In this document: piece by piece, positions 19,261 through 27,542 of the stretch
Layout: each line of letters starts with the position of its first letter
Position numbering within the stretch: position 1 is the first letter of the stretch
Assembly (NCBI RefSeq): GCF_004000605.1
Contig: NZ_CP018911.1
Span: forward strand, 1,860,001 to 1,924,000
Reading direction: 5' to 3'
Origin: Glycocaulis alkaliphilus
GTDB taxonomy: Bacteria > Pseudomonadota > Alphaproteobacteria > Caulobacterales > Maricaulaceae
DNA: 64,000 nucleotides
The notes under the pieces: model-generated
What the model was told of the DNA's origin: nothing
The model's input: only the letters and a program-made list of their open reading frames with translations
Databases searched by the model: none
Made by a program: the position numbers and the translations under genes

Positions 19261-20220
19261 TCAGCTGCCCTCCACAAAGCGCTGGGTCGTGATGATGCGG
19301 CGCGAACGGGGCGCGGAAGACAGGAGCAGGGTCTGCGTCGTCACCGTGCCCGGACCGTTCGTCACCGCCTCCAGCAACTGCCCGCCCGTGACGCCGCTGG
19401 CGACAAACAGGCAGTCCTTGGACGCCAGTTCAGCGCCCGAATACTTCCGGTCGAGATCCTTGATTCCCGTCTTCGCGGCGCGCGCGCGCTCGTCATCATT
19501 GCGGAAGAAGAGGCGGCATTCGATCTGGCCGCCAAGACAGCGCAGGGCCGCCGCTGACAGCACGCCTTCTGGCGCGCCGCCCTGCCCGACATACATATCC
19601 ACCGGCCGCGCGGGATCGGCTGCAGCAATGACCGCGGCTACGTCACCATCCGGGATCAGCACCACGCGCGCGCCGGCGGCACGCACACCGTCAATGATCG
19701 ACTGGTGGCGCTCGCGCTCCAGCACACAAACGGTGATGTCAGAGACCGGCACACCTTTGGCCTTGGCTACAGCGGCCACGTTCTCGCCTACCGGCTTGTC
19801 GAGACTGATCACCCCTGCAGGCAGGCCAGGGCCCACCGCAATCTTGTCCATATAGGTGTCTGGCGCATGCAGAAGGCCGCCGCGCGGCGCCAGTGCCAGC
19901 AGGGTCAGGGCTTCGGGCTTGCCGCCAGCGGTCAGCGAAGTGCCTTCCAGCGGATCAAGCGCAATATCGATTTCCGGGCCTTCGCCCGTGCCGACCTCTT
20001 CGCCGATATACAGCATCGGCGCTTCGTCGCGCTCGCCTTCCCCGATCACGATACGTCCACGCATGGGCATGTCGTTGAACGCCTTGCGCATGGCATCAAC
20101 CGCCGCCTGATCGGCAGCAATCTTGTCGCCGTGACCGGCAAGGCGGGCGGCGGCAATGGCTGCGCGCTCGGCAGCCTCAACAGCACCAAGAGCGAGATTG
20201 GATAGAGACGACGAGGTCAT
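19261..20220 (-). CDS. glpX: Class II fructose-1,6-bisphosphatase GlpX
   Basis: 319 residues. It hydrolyses fructose-1,6-bisphosphate to fructose-6-phosphate in gluconeogenesis. Metal and substrate motifs are I-G-E-G-E-R-D-E-A-P-M-L-Y-I-G-E-E-V-G (about 59-77), D-P-L-E-G-T-S (about 88-94), Y-V-G-Q-G-G-A-P-E-G-V-L-S-A-A-A-L-R and a late A-S-G-V-T-G-G. In many alphaproteobacteria it sits between hom and recJ; here recJ follows and a small lipoprotein gene precedes it. Confidence 0.97.
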   Translation of the reverse strand: MTSSSLSNLALGAVEAAERAAIAAARLAGHGDKIAADQAAVDAMRKAFNDMPMRGRIVIGEGERDEAPMLYIGEEVGTGEGPEIDIALDPLEGTSLTAGGKPEALTLLALAPRGGLLHAPDTYMDKIAVGPGLPAGVISLDKPVGENVAAVAKAKGVPVSDITVCVLERERHQSIIDGVRAAGARVVLIPDGDVAAVIAAADPARPVDMYVGQGGAPEGVLSAAALRCLGGQIECRLFFRNDDERARAAKTGIKDLDRKYSGAELASKDCLFVASGVTGGQLLEAVTNGPGTVTTQTLLLSSAPRSRRIITTQRFVEGS

Positions 20221-20264
20221 TTAACAGACATTCCTTGTGTGAAAGGCAGAGTTGGCGAGCAGTC

Positions 20265-20603
20265 TCAGTCCCGGCGGGCCGGCGGAGGCGGCGGTGTCGC
20301 CCGCTCACGCGCCTGCTGTCCGAAAACCAGGGGATCAATGGGGGGAAGCTGGACCAGCTGGGACTGGGACACCACCAGGTCACGCGTATCGGCCAGCTCG
20401 CGCGCGGCGGTGGCCATGCGCCAGCTTTCCATCTGCGGGCGCGGTATTTCCGGCACGAAGGCAGGCGCCTCCCGGGCGGGATCTTGGGCCATGCGCGCCT
20501 GTGTCCAGGCCGCTTCCCCTTCGGGCACGGTCACCAGGACGCAACCTGAAAGGAGCGGCCCGGCTAGCGCCGCACTCATGAGCAAGGCAGTCAGGGTGCG
20601 CAA
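20265..20603 (-). CDS. Small predicted lipoprotein, unknown function
   Basis: 112 residues with a lipoprotein signal peptide: M-R-T-L-T-A-L-L-M-S then a lipobox L-L-S-G-C (Cys21). The mature part is hydrophilic, with P-E-I-P-R-P-Q-M-E-S-W-R and a Pro/Arg-rich C-terminus. It lies 44 bases upstream of glpX on the same strand and back to back with phaC. No family is recognised. The lipid anchor suggests an envelope location. Confidence 0.7.
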   Translation of the reverse strand: MRTLTALLMSAALAGPLLSGCVLVTVPEGEAAWTQARMAQDPAREAPAFVPEIPRPQMESWRMATAARELADTRDLVVSQSQLVQLPPIDPLVFGQQARERATPPPPPARRD

Positions 20604-20696
20604 GACAGTTATCCTCCCGAAGGGATTGGACGGATCACACGCTTTCTATACGCTTCGCTTCATCAGTGTCACGCCCTACCGGAAGTGCTGTCTGCC

Positions 20697-22646
20697 ATGG
20701 CCGAGAAGAAAACACCCTCCAAACGCAAGAAACCCGCATCATCCGGCAAGAAGCCGGCGCCAAAAGCAGCAGCAGCCAAGCGCGCGTCCACACCCGGCAA
20801 GGAAGCAGGAAAGCCCGTGACGGCCAGCCCGGGGTCCACGCCGGAGACGCCCTTCCCGGCCCTGCCCGCAGCCGATCTGGAAACGCTGGAGACCATCTCG
20901 CGCAATGTCATGCAGTCTGCCCTGAAGAGCCAGAAGCTGATGGCGGACATGATGCGCCGTTCACTGGACGGCGATCCGGCCCTGAAACCGCAGGCCGATC
21001 CGTTGCATGCCTCGCCGGAACTGGCACAGACGTGGGAGAATGTGCTCGGCGACCCTGAATTGCTGCTGCAGGCCCAGTCAGACCTCTACCGCGGCTATCT
21101 GGATTTGTGGGCCGGTGCCACGAAGAAGATGTTGGGGGAGGATGCACCGCCCGTCATCGAACCGGAGAAGGGCGACAAGCGCTGGCGAGCGGCCGAATGG
21201 ACCGAACATCCGATGTTCGACGCCATGCGCCAGTCCTACCTGCTAAACCAGCGCTTCCTTTTGAGCCTCGTCAACAATGCCAGGGGCATAGACGAGGAGA
21301 CGCGGCGCAAGGTGAATTTCGTCACCCGCCAGATGATCGACGCCATGTCGCCGACCAATTTCGCGCTGACCAATCCGGATGTGCTCAAAGCTACGTTCGA
21401 GACGAAGGGCGAAAACCTGTCACGCGGGCTGATAAATCTCGTCAACGACCTTGAACGCGGCAATGGCCGCCTCGCCCTCACCCAGACAGACATGGAAGGC
21501 TTCGAGGTGGGCGAGGACCTCGCGGCGACGCCGGGCGATGTTATCTACCGCAATGCGGTGATGGAGCTGATCCAGTATGCGCCCGCAACAGACACCGTGC
21601 GCCAGCGCCCGATCCTCATCGCGCCGCCCTGGATCAACAAATTCTACATCATGGACATGCGCCCGCAGGGCTCGATGATCCGCTGGCTGACTGAGCAGGG
21701 TTTCACCGTCTTCCTGATCTCATGGGTCAATCCGGATGCGTCCATGAAGGACGCAACCTTCGACGACTATATCCGCCAGGGACTGTTTCAGGCGCTGGAG
21801 TGCGTGGAGCAAGCCACCGGCGAGCGGCAGGTGGACGCTATCGGCTATTGTATTGGCGGCACCATGCTGGGCAGTGCGCTCGCCCTGATGGCGGCTGAAA
21901 ACGATGACCGCATCGCCTCGGCCACCTTCTTTGCCGCGCAGCTGGATTTCGAGCTGGCGGGCGAGCTTCTGGTCTTCATCGACGAGGAATGGTTCAAGGA
22001 AATCGGCCGCCTCATGGACGCGCAAGGCGGCGTGCTGGACGGGCGCACCATGGCCGACACGTTCAACATGCTGCGCGCGAACGATCTGGTCTGGTCCTTC
22101 GTCATCAATAATTATCTGCTCGGCAAGACGCCGCAGGCCTTTGACCTGCTCTACTGGAATGCCGACCAGACGCGCATGCCCAAGACCTTGCACCTCTACT
22201 ATCTGGAGAAATTCTACAAGAACAACGCATTGTCCAAAGGCGAGCTGGAGCTGGGCGGCCACAGGCTGGACCTCAAAAAGGTGAAAATCCCGGTCTTCAT
22301 GCAGGCCAGCAAGGAAGACCATATCGCCCCGGCGGACTCGGTTTACCGCTCCGCGCGCCTGTTCGGCGGCAAGACGCAATACATGATGGCCGGATCGGGC
22401 CATATCGCGGGCGTGGTCAATCACCCCGATGCGAACAAATACCAGCACTGGATCAATGAGACCCTGCCGGAGAGCCGCGAAGACTGGCTGAAAAGCGCCA
22501 AAGAGCATCCCGGCTCCTGGTGGCCGCACTGGAAGGCCTGGCTGCTCTCAATGAACGACGCGCAAGTGCCGGCGAGGAAGCCGGGCGGGGGCAAGCTCAA
22601 GCCTCTATGCCCGGCACCGGGCGAATATGTGAAGGTGCGGAGTTGA
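20697..22646 (+). CDS. phaC: Class I poly(3-hydroxyalkanoate) synthase
   Basis: 649 residues from the ATG at 20697, with GGAAG 11 bases upstream; a GTG at 20685 in frame overlaps that site and is less likely. It polymerises hydroxyacyl-CoA on PHA granules. The PhaC N-terminal domain precedes an alpha/beta-hydrolase core with the lipase-like box G-Y-C-I-G-G (nucleophile Cys385). The catalytic Asp is in K-E-D-H-I-A-P and the His in G-S-G-H-I-A-G-V. The first 45 residues are an unusual Lys/Pro/Ala-rich extension. The C-terminus P-G-E-Y-V-K-V-R-S is encoded again at 23080-23109 after the next gene. The stop overlaps a TTG start of that gene. Confidence 0.96.
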   Translation: MAEKKTPSKRKKPASSGKKPAPKAAAAKRASTPGKEAGKPVTASPGSTPETPFPALPAADLETLETISRNVMQSALKSQKLMADMMRRSLDGDPALKPQADPLHASPELAQTWENVLGDPELLLQAQSDLYRGYLDLWAGATKKMLGEDAPPVIEPEKGDKRWRAAEWTEHPMFDAMRQSYLLNQRFLLSLVNNARGIDEETRRKVNFVTRQMIDAMSPTNFALTNPDVLKATFETKGENLSRGLINLVNDLERGNGRLALTQTDMEGFEVGEDLAATPGDVIYRNAVMELIQYAPATDTVRQRPILIAPPWINKFYIMDMRPQGSMIRWLTEQGFTVFLISWVNPDASMKDATFDDYIRQGLFQALECVEQATGERQVDAIGYCIGGTMLGSALALMAAENDDRIASATFFAAQLDFELAGELLVFIDEEWFKEIGRLMDAQGGVLDGRTMADTFNMLRANDLVWSFVINNYLLGKTPQAFDLLYWNADQTRMPKTLHLYYLEKFYKNNALSKGELELGGHRLDLKKVKIPVFMQASKEDHIAPADSVYRSARLFGGKTQYMMAGSGHIAGVVNHPDANKYQHWINETLPESREDWLKSAKEHPGSWWPHWKAWLLSMNDAQVPARKPGGGKLKPLCPAPGEYVKVRS

Positions 22647-23065
22647 TAGCAGACTTACTCGATCCAGACGTGTTGATCCCGATTATCCTGCTGACGGGGA
22701 TTGCCGTGATTGCAGTTGGCGCCGGGATGCTAAGGCGTCGCAGCCGGGGTTACGTCGTCGTCACTGCGAAACACTTATTTTATCGAGACAAGCGAAAGAT
22801 CACCGTTCCGCTCGGATCCATTGTCGCCATCGAAGCGGTATCGGTCGATCTGACAACGCATGAGAGTTGGGGATTACAGCTCCAAACCAGCTCGGCGACA
22901 CATTATCTGGATGAGGACCTGAAAGGGTTTGAAAAGGCGGCATACCAGCTTGGCGCGCATTTTGGATTCGACGCCAAGGAGGCCATCGGTTCCGCGAACG
23001 CTTCACTGATCAAGCGGCCCTTCAACAGCTTTCGACACACTGTGTGGACGGCTAGCGCCAACTGA
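22643..23065 (+). CDS. Small membrane protein with PH-like domain, foreign-looking, unknown function
   Basis: 140 residues if started at the TTG overlapping the phaC stop (TTGA); the start is uncertain. One transmembrane helix (I-P-I-I-L-L-T-G-I-A-V-I-A-V-G-A-G-M) is followed by a basic R-R-R-S-R stop-transfer. The cytoplasmic beta-rich part (V-V-V-T-A-K-H-L-F-Y-R-D-K-R-K-I-T-V-P-L-G-S-I) resembles bacterial PH-like domains, weakly. Base composition is visibly lower in GC than phaC. It is bracketed by two copies of the phaC 3' tail, suggesting acquisition by recombination at the phaC end. Confidence 0.6.
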   Translation: MIADLLDPDVLIPIILLTGIAVIAVGAGMLRRRSRGYVVVTAKHLFYRDKRKITVPLGSIVAIEAVSVDLTTHESWGLQLQTSSATHYLDEDLKGFEKAAYQLGAHFGFDAKEAIGSANASLIKRPFNSFRHTVWTASAN

Positions 23066-23070
23066 ATGTT

Positions 23071-23109
23071 CAGTCGGGCCCCGGTGAGTATGTGAAGGTA
23101 CGAAGTTAG
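23071..23109 (+). pseudogene. Second copy of the phaC 3' end (gene-tail remnant)
   Basis: Bases 23080-23109 encode P-G-E-Y-V-K-V-R-S then TAG. This is identical in protein to the last nine residues of the phaC gene ending at 22646. Five of the nine codons differ, all at the third position (ccg/ccc, ggc/ggt, gaa/gag, gtg/gta, cgg/cga), and the stop differs too. It is not joined to an upstream phaC frame. It looks like the stranded tail of a diverged phaC allele. Confidence 0.75.
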
Positions 23110-23237
23110 AGGCTTCCGCCCAAGTGCGTTTCACCGGGATGAGCCGGTATCCGGCCCCCGAGCCGGAATCCAGTCTCCAGTTCCACAAAGCATTCCTCGT
23201 TGTCCTGGGAATGACGCTTGAGCGCCGATCCCAAACG
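23110..23237. repeat. Degenerate REP-like palindromic sequence
   Basis: This stretch includes gagccggtatccggc, gagccggaatccag and tgggaatgacgcttgagcgc. These resemble the parts of the palindromic element at 31145-31230 (ccggaatgacg, ggaacccag) but are more decayed. No coding capacity was recognised. Confidence 0.45.
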
Positions 23238-23267
23238 AAAACGGGCGGCGCCATCTGGCACCGCCCG
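23238..23267 (-). terminator. Rho-independent terminator after rpsI
   Basis: On the minus strand a 10-bp stem (23266-23257 with 23252-23243, one mismatch) and a 4-base loop are followed by a GTTTTCG tract. It lies about 45 bases after the rpsI stop. Confidence 0.8.
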
Positions 23268-23312
23268 CTCCGTGTGATCGGCATGGCTCCGCGCAAGCGC
23301 GGAGAATAAGCC

Positions 23313-23813
23313 TTAGCGCTTCGAGAACTGGAAGCTGCGGCGGGCTTTCTTCTTGCCGTATTTCTTACGCTCGACCACGCGGCTGTCACGGGTCAGGAAG
23401 CCACCGGCTTTCAGGACGCCGCGCAGGGCCGGCTCGTAGTAGGTCAGAGCCTTGGAGATGCCGTGACGCACCGCACCGGCCTGGCCGGAGAGGCCGCCGC
23501 CAGTGACCGTGGCGTACACGTCGTACTGGTCGACGCGCTCAGCCGTCTCGAACGGCTGGGCGAGCATCATGCGCAGCACCGGGCGGGCGAAATAGACTTC
23601 CTGCTCGCGGCCGTTGACGACGATCTTGCCGGCACCCGGCTTGATCCAGACGCGGGCGATGGCGTTCTTGCGCTTGCCGGTGGCATAGGCGCGGCCATGC
23701 TCGTCGATCTTCGGTTCAGCAATAACCTTGTCTTCGGTTGCGGATACAACCGGAGCATCGGCCTGCTTCATCGCCGATTTCAGGTCTTCAAGAGAGCGTG
23801 CTTGTTCGGCCAT
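23313..23813 (-). CDS. rpsI: 30S ribosomal protein S9
   Basis: 166 residues. The conserved C-terminal domain shows [14 protein letters not shown], the [19 protein letters not shown] block and the final [12 protein letters not shown] tail that reaches the P-site tRNA. It carries an N-terminal extension of about 35 residues, as is common in alphaproteobacteria. The start overlaps the rplM stop (TAATG). Confidence 0.98.
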   Translation of the reverse strand: MAEQARSLEDLKSAMKQADAPVVSATEDKVIAEPKIDEHGRAYATGKRKNAIARVWIKPGAGKIVVNGREQEVYFARPVLRMMLAQPFETAERVDQYDVYATVTGGGLSGQAGAVRHGISKALTYYEPALRGVLKAGGFLTRDSRVVERKKYGKKKARRSFQFSKR

Positions 23814-24280
23814 TATGCGCTCCGCACGTTTTTGGTGTTGAGGGACTTGAAGTCGACGACTTCCGGCTGCTGGGCCTCATGCTTGTGCTCGGAGCCAGCA
23901 TAGACGCGCAGTTTTCCAAACTGGGTGCGCGCCAGCGGGCTTTCTTTCGGCAGCATGCGCTTGACGGCGTTCTCCAGAACGCGCTCGGGGAACTTGCCCT
24001 CGATCAGCTTGCGCGGGCTGGTTTCCTTGATACCGCCCGGGTGGCCGGTGTGGCGGTAGTAGCGCTTGTCTTCGTACTTCTTGCCCGTGAAGATCACCTT
24101 GTCGGCATTGATAACCACAACGTGGTCGCCACAATCGGTGTGCGGGGTAAAGTCGGGACGGTGCTTGCCGCGCAGACGGGTCGCGATATAGGCCGCAAGA
24201 CGGCCGACAACGGCCCCTTCGGCATCAATCACAACCCATTTGTGTTCAACGTCTGCGGGCTTGGCGGAGAAGGTCTTCAT
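23813..24280 (-). CDS. rplM: 50S ribosomal protein L13
   Basis: 155 residues from the ATG at 24280, giving the standard M-K-T-F-S-A-K-P start; upstream in-frame codons are not part of the family. Core motifs are [37 protein letters not shown] and [11 protein letters not shown]. It is cotranscribed with rpsI. A palindrome at 24410-24431 lies 130 bases upstream. Confidence 0.98.
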   Translation of the reverse strand: MKTFSAKPADVEHKWVVIDAEGAVVGRLAAYIATRLRGKHRPDFTPHTDCGDHVVVINADKVIFTGKKYEDKRYYRHTGHPGGIKETSPRKLIEGKFPERVLENAVKRMLPKESPLARTQFGKLRVYAGSEHKHEAQQPEVVDFKSLNTKNVRSA

Positions 24281-24409
24281 CGCGTGGGCCTTGAAACTGG
24301 ACAGCGAAGCCGGAACCGCCCGGCCTCTCATGGGATGCGGGCTGTTACGCCTGCCAACGGTTGGTGTCAACACCGTCTGTGAAAAACGCTGTAATTCAGC
24401 ATGATAACA

Positions 24410-24431
24410 ATGCGGTATATAGTTACCGCAT
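24410..24431. promoter_or_regulatory. Perfect 8-base inverted repeat between rplM and the PhoX gene
   Basis: The half-sites atgcggta and taccgcat flank the 6-base spacer tatagt. The size, symmetry and AT-rich centre suit a dimeric repressor or activator. It lies 130 bases before rplM and 113 bases before the PhoX start, so either gene could be controlled. The regulator is unknown. Confidence 0.5.
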
Positions 24432-24465
24432 ATTTTGAGCGGATGCAGCACACGCTCCGCACGCA

Positions 24466-24495
24466 CTGTCATGCGCCTGCCAAATCACCTATAGA
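24466..24495 (+). promoter_or_regulatory. Pho-box-like site and -10 element of the PhoX gene
   Basis: ctgtcat at 24466-24472, four bases, then ctgccaa at 24477-24483 match the direct-repeat layout of a PhoB box (CTGTCAT-N4-CTGTCAT; second copy 5 of 7). A -10-like tataga follows at 24490-24495, where PhoB-activated promoters place it. The downstream gene encodes a PhoX-type phosphatase, which fits phosphate-starvation control. Confidence 0.55.
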
Positions 24496-24543
24496 TTATG
24501 GACACTCCGGTCTCACCCCGGCCCATTTTTCTGGAGATATGAG

Positions 24544-25968
24544 ATGCCACTTTCCCGCCGCCGGTTTCTGGGCACCGCCGCTGCCACGGCAACGGCCTTT
24601 GCCGGGCTTGCCGCGCTGACGGGCTGCAACGGGGCTGCGCCGCGCAATTATCTCAATCAGGTGCGCGGCTACGGTCCGCTCCGCCGCGACGGGCGCGGAC
24701 TGTTCGATCTGCCTGCCGGCTTCTCCTACACAAGCTTTTCCGAAACCGGACAGGAGATGAGCGACGGCCTTCTGGTGCCCGGTGACCATGATGGCATGGC
24801 CTGCTTTCCCGGCGCCTCCGCCGATCATGTCATTCTGGTCCGCAATCACGAACTCAATCCCGGCGAAACGGAGAAATCCCCGTTCGGGCAGGATCATGGC
24901 CTGCTGGACCGTATCGATCCCTCCTACCTTTATGACACCCTGCCCGGCGGCGAGCCGCATCTGGGTGGGACCACGACAATCCATTACAATCTTCGCACAC
25001 GGCGCGTGGAGCGCGAGTTCCTGTCGCTCGCCGGGACGGTCAACAACTGCGCAGGCGGGCCAACGCCGTGGGGCAGCTGGATCAGCTGCGAGGAAACCCT
25101 GATGCAGCAGGGCAGCGTGGCGCGGCTGGACCATGGCTGGAACTTTGAAGTTCCGGCGTCAGCTACCGGCCTTGTCGAGCCTATTGCGCTGCGCGGGATG
25201 GGCCGCTTCCGCCATGAAGCCGTCGCCGTCGATCCGGACACCGGCATTGCCTACCAGACTGAAGATGCCGAGCCGGGCCTCTTCACCCGCTTCATTCCCG
25301 ACCGGCGGGGCGAATTCTGGCGCGGCGGAAAGCTGCAGGCTCTGGCCCTTCGCGGCCGGCCCGGCGCCGATACCCGCAACTGGGAGGACAGCGCCGATCC
25401 CATTCCCGTCGGCGAGACGCTGGATGTGGTCTGGGTGGATCTGGAAGCCATCCACAACCCGGAGAATGACCTTGCACCGCGCTCCATAGCAGCGGGAGCG
25501 GCCAACTTCACGCGCGGCGAAGGCGCCTGGTTCGGCGAAGGCGAACTCTATTTCTGCTGTACCGATGGCGGTCCGGCCCAGATCGGCCAGATCTGGCGCT
25601 ACCGCCCCAGCCCCTATGAGGGGACGCCGCGCGAACGCGAGGCACCGGGCCAGCTGACCCTCTTTGTGGAATCCACCGATGCGCGCCTGCTCGAGAAGTG
25701 CGACAACATCACAATTGCGCCTTGGGGCGACCTTATAGTTGTCGAGGATGGCGACGGCGAACAATTCATCCGGGGGGTCACACCCGCCGGACAACTCTAC
25801 ACGATCGGCCGCAACGCGGCTCCTGATGCAGATGGCGAATACAGCGAGATAACAGGCCCATGTTTTTCACCGGACGGAACGACGCTTTTCTTCAACGTGC
25901 AGAAGGGGCCGGGGCGCACCTTCGCCGTACGCGGCCCCTGGGAGCGGCGCTCGCTAGCCTCTGTCTAG
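24544..25968 (+). CDS. PhoX-family (DUF839) alkaline phosphatase, Tat-exported
   Basis: 474 residues with a twin-arginine signal S-R-R-R-F-L-G-T at residues 4-11 and a hydrophobic stretch ending T-G-C. The PhoX/DUF839 pattern is seen in H-D-G-M-A-C-F-P-G, R-N-H-E-L-N-P-G-E, N-N-C-A-G-G-P-T-P-W-G-S-W-I-S-C-E-E-T, H-E-A-V-A-V-D-P-D-T-G-I-A-Y-Q-T-E-D and C-D-N-I-T-I-A-P-W-G-D-L-I-V-V-E-D-G. These supply the Ca/Fe ligands of PhoX. It probably releases phosphate from phosphomonoesters in the periplasm. A Pho-box-like site lies 60 bases upstream, and the phytase-like gene overlaps its 3' end. Confidence 0.88.
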   Translation: MPLSRRRFLGTAAATATAFAGLAALTGCNGAAPRNYLNQVRGYGPLRRDGRGLFDLPAGFSYTSFSETGQEMSDGLLVPGDHDGMACFPGASADHVILVRNHELNPGETEKSPFGQDHGLLDRIDPSYLYDTLPGGEPHLGGTTTIHYNLRTRRVEREFLSLAGTVNNCAGGPTPWGSWISCEETLMQQGSVARLDHGWNFEVPASATGLVEPIALRGMGRFRHEAVAVDPDTGIAYQTEDAEPGLFTRFIPDRRGEFWRGGKLQALALRGRPGADTRNWEDSADPIPVGETLDVVWVDLEAIHNPENDLAPRSIAAGAANFTRGEGAWFGEGELYFCCTDGGPAQIGQIWRYRPSPYEGTPREREAPGQLTLFVESTDARLLEKCDNITIAPWGDLIVVEDGDGEQFIRGVTPAGQLYTIGRNAAPDADGEYSEITGPCFSPDGTTLFFNVQKGPGRTFAVRGPWERRSLASV

Positions 25969-26942
25969 CGGCTACCCTAAGCGCTTGCGAAGAGCCACCG
26001 GCCACCGAAGACCGCGAGCGCGCCGGGACGACAGCCAATATCCGCGCGGTTCCGGTCACGGGGATGACGCAGGAGGCCAGCGCCGCCGATCACATCGCGC
26101 TGCTGCCCAATGGAGAGGCGCGCGATGCGGGCCTTATCATCGCGGCCGTGCGCGGTGGCGGGTTCGACGCCTTCAACGATTTTGGCGAGCGCGTCTTCCA
26201 GACGGCTGGCCCGGCCCTGACCAGCCTGGCCGCCGTACCGGCGTTTGACATGCGCGGAACCACGCTCTCACTGCTGTTTGGCAGCGATGCCGACCGGCTG
26301 GTGCGCGGCTTCATCGTTCTGCCGGGCATGCAGGCCGTCGAGCCCCTGCCTCTGGACGTTGCCAGTGTCAGCGATCCGGTCGAGGGGGTCTGCCTCTACC
26401 GGCGCGGGACCGGGTTTGTCGAACTTGCCCTTTTGCACGCCAACCGGCGCGCCACCGTATGGCGGATGATGGATACGGGCGGAGAACGCCTGACGCTCAA
26501 CCGCACCGCCGAAATCGCCCTGCCCTTCACCGCAGAGCGCTGCGCAGGCGTAGATGGCGACATCATCATCGGCAGCTCAACCGGTGGTCTGGCCCGCATT
26601 GACTCCGCAGGTTCGGTACGCGCCGATGCCGATGGCCTATCGGTACTGCACTTTGCCTATACCGAGCTTTATGGCCGCCCTGTCGTACTGGTTCCGCTGG
26701 CCGCAGAAGGCGTGGTCGGCGTGTTTGACGCGCGCACGCTGGAAGAGATTTCCGCCATTGAAGTGCGCAGCGAAATGTCGATTGCCGGGCTGCAGCGCCC
26801 CGGGGCCATCACGGTCACCGACCTGCCCTTCAGCGGCATGGGCTTCTCCACCGGCCTTGCCGCCATTCACGATGGCGAAGATGGCCGGATCAAGCTGGTG
26901 ACGCGCGACGTGCTGGGCCGGGCTGTTACCGCGCCGGAATAG
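25860..26942 (+). CDS. Beta-propeller phytase-like lipoprotein
   Basis: 360 residues if started at the ATG at 25860. No ATG or GTG occurs between there and the lipobox (T-L-S-A-C, Cys43), so the gene overlaps the PhoX gene by 109 bases in another frame. The mature part has repeated four-strand blades. It carries the phytase-type segments A-D-H-I-A-L, G-G-F-D-A-F-N-D-F-G-E, S-D-P-V-E-G-V-C-L-Y-R-R and the late D-G-E-D-G-R-I-K-L-V. Beta-propeller phytases release phosphate from phytate using calcium. With PhoX it forms a phosphate-scavenging pair. Confidence 0.75.
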   Translation: MFFTGRNDAFLQRAEGAGAHLRRTRPLGAALASLCLAATLSACEEPPATEDRERAGTTANIRAVPVTGMTQEASAADHIALLPNGEARDAGLIIAAVRGGGFDAFNDFGERVFQTAGPALTSLAAVPAFDMRGTTLSLLFGSDADRLVRGFIVLPGMQAVEPLPLDVASVSDPVEGVCLYRRGTGFVELALLHANRRATVWRMMDTGGERLTLNRTAEIALPFTAERCAGVDGDIIIGSSTGGLARIDSAGSVRADADGLSVLHFAYTELYGRPVVLVPLAAEGVVGVFDARTLEEISAIEVRSEMSIAGLQRPGAITVTDLPFSGMGFSTGLAAIHDGEDGRIKLVTRDVLGRAVTAPE

Positions 26943-27047
26943 TTCGCGCCAAAGCGGCGACTTCATTCTGCTTGCGGAAGACGCGCGCCCGCGCCATCGT
27001 TCCCGTCAGGGTCCGGCTAATCGCTGGCATCTGTTCAGGGGGCGGCG

Positions 27048-27542
27048 ATGTATGTTCCAAAATGGCTTATTGGCGTAGTAGCCGTGATCTTTATCGGGTT
27101 TGCCGTCTGGACGAGCTTGCTGCTCACCGGACGCAATCCCCTGCCCTTTCCTGATTTCGGCTCGCGCATCTATTCGGCCTCATCACCGGAGGCCAAGGAA
27201 GTGGTGGTGGAGATTCTGCGCCGCCACGGCGTCTATGAGCGGTTTCAGGTCAATACAGATGGCGTGCTCCGTTCCATCATGATGGACGGCACCATCATCA
27301 ACCACCCGACCCCGGAAGTTTTCGAACGCGTCGGGTCAGCGGCTGCCTGCATCGGGCTTGTCAGCAATGATCCTGAAACCAGCGCGGCTGAAGCTGCCGC
27401 CCTGCTGCGCGATGCGGGCTTTTCCGGCGAGGTTCTGCTGGATGCCGAGCCCGGCCTGCCAATCGCCTTCGTGCTTACGGATGCGTTGAACGGCTCCTGC
27501 CTGAACTTCAGGCCTCACATCACACAGATGCCGTCGCCTTAG
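27048..27542 (+). CDS. Membrane-anchored protein of unknown function
   Basis: 164 residues. One N-terminal transmembrane helix (about residues 7-27, I-G-V-V-A-V-I-F-I-G-F-A-V-W) is followed by a soluble alpha/beta part. This has E-I-L-R-R-H-G-V-Y-E-R-F-Q-V-N-T-D-G-V-L-R-S-I-M-M-D-G-T-I-I-N-H-P-T-P-E. I recognise no family. Its 3' end overlaps ctaA on the other strand by 23 bases, so the two genes converge. Confidence 0.65.
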   Translation: MYVPKWLIGVVAVIFIGFAVWTSLLLTGRNPLPFPDFGSRIYSASSPEAKEVVVEILRRHGVYERFQVNTDGVLRSIMMDGTIINHPTPEVFERVGSAAACIGLVSNDPETSAAEAAALLRDAGFSGEVLLDAEPGLPIAFVLTDALNGSCLNFRPHITQMPSP

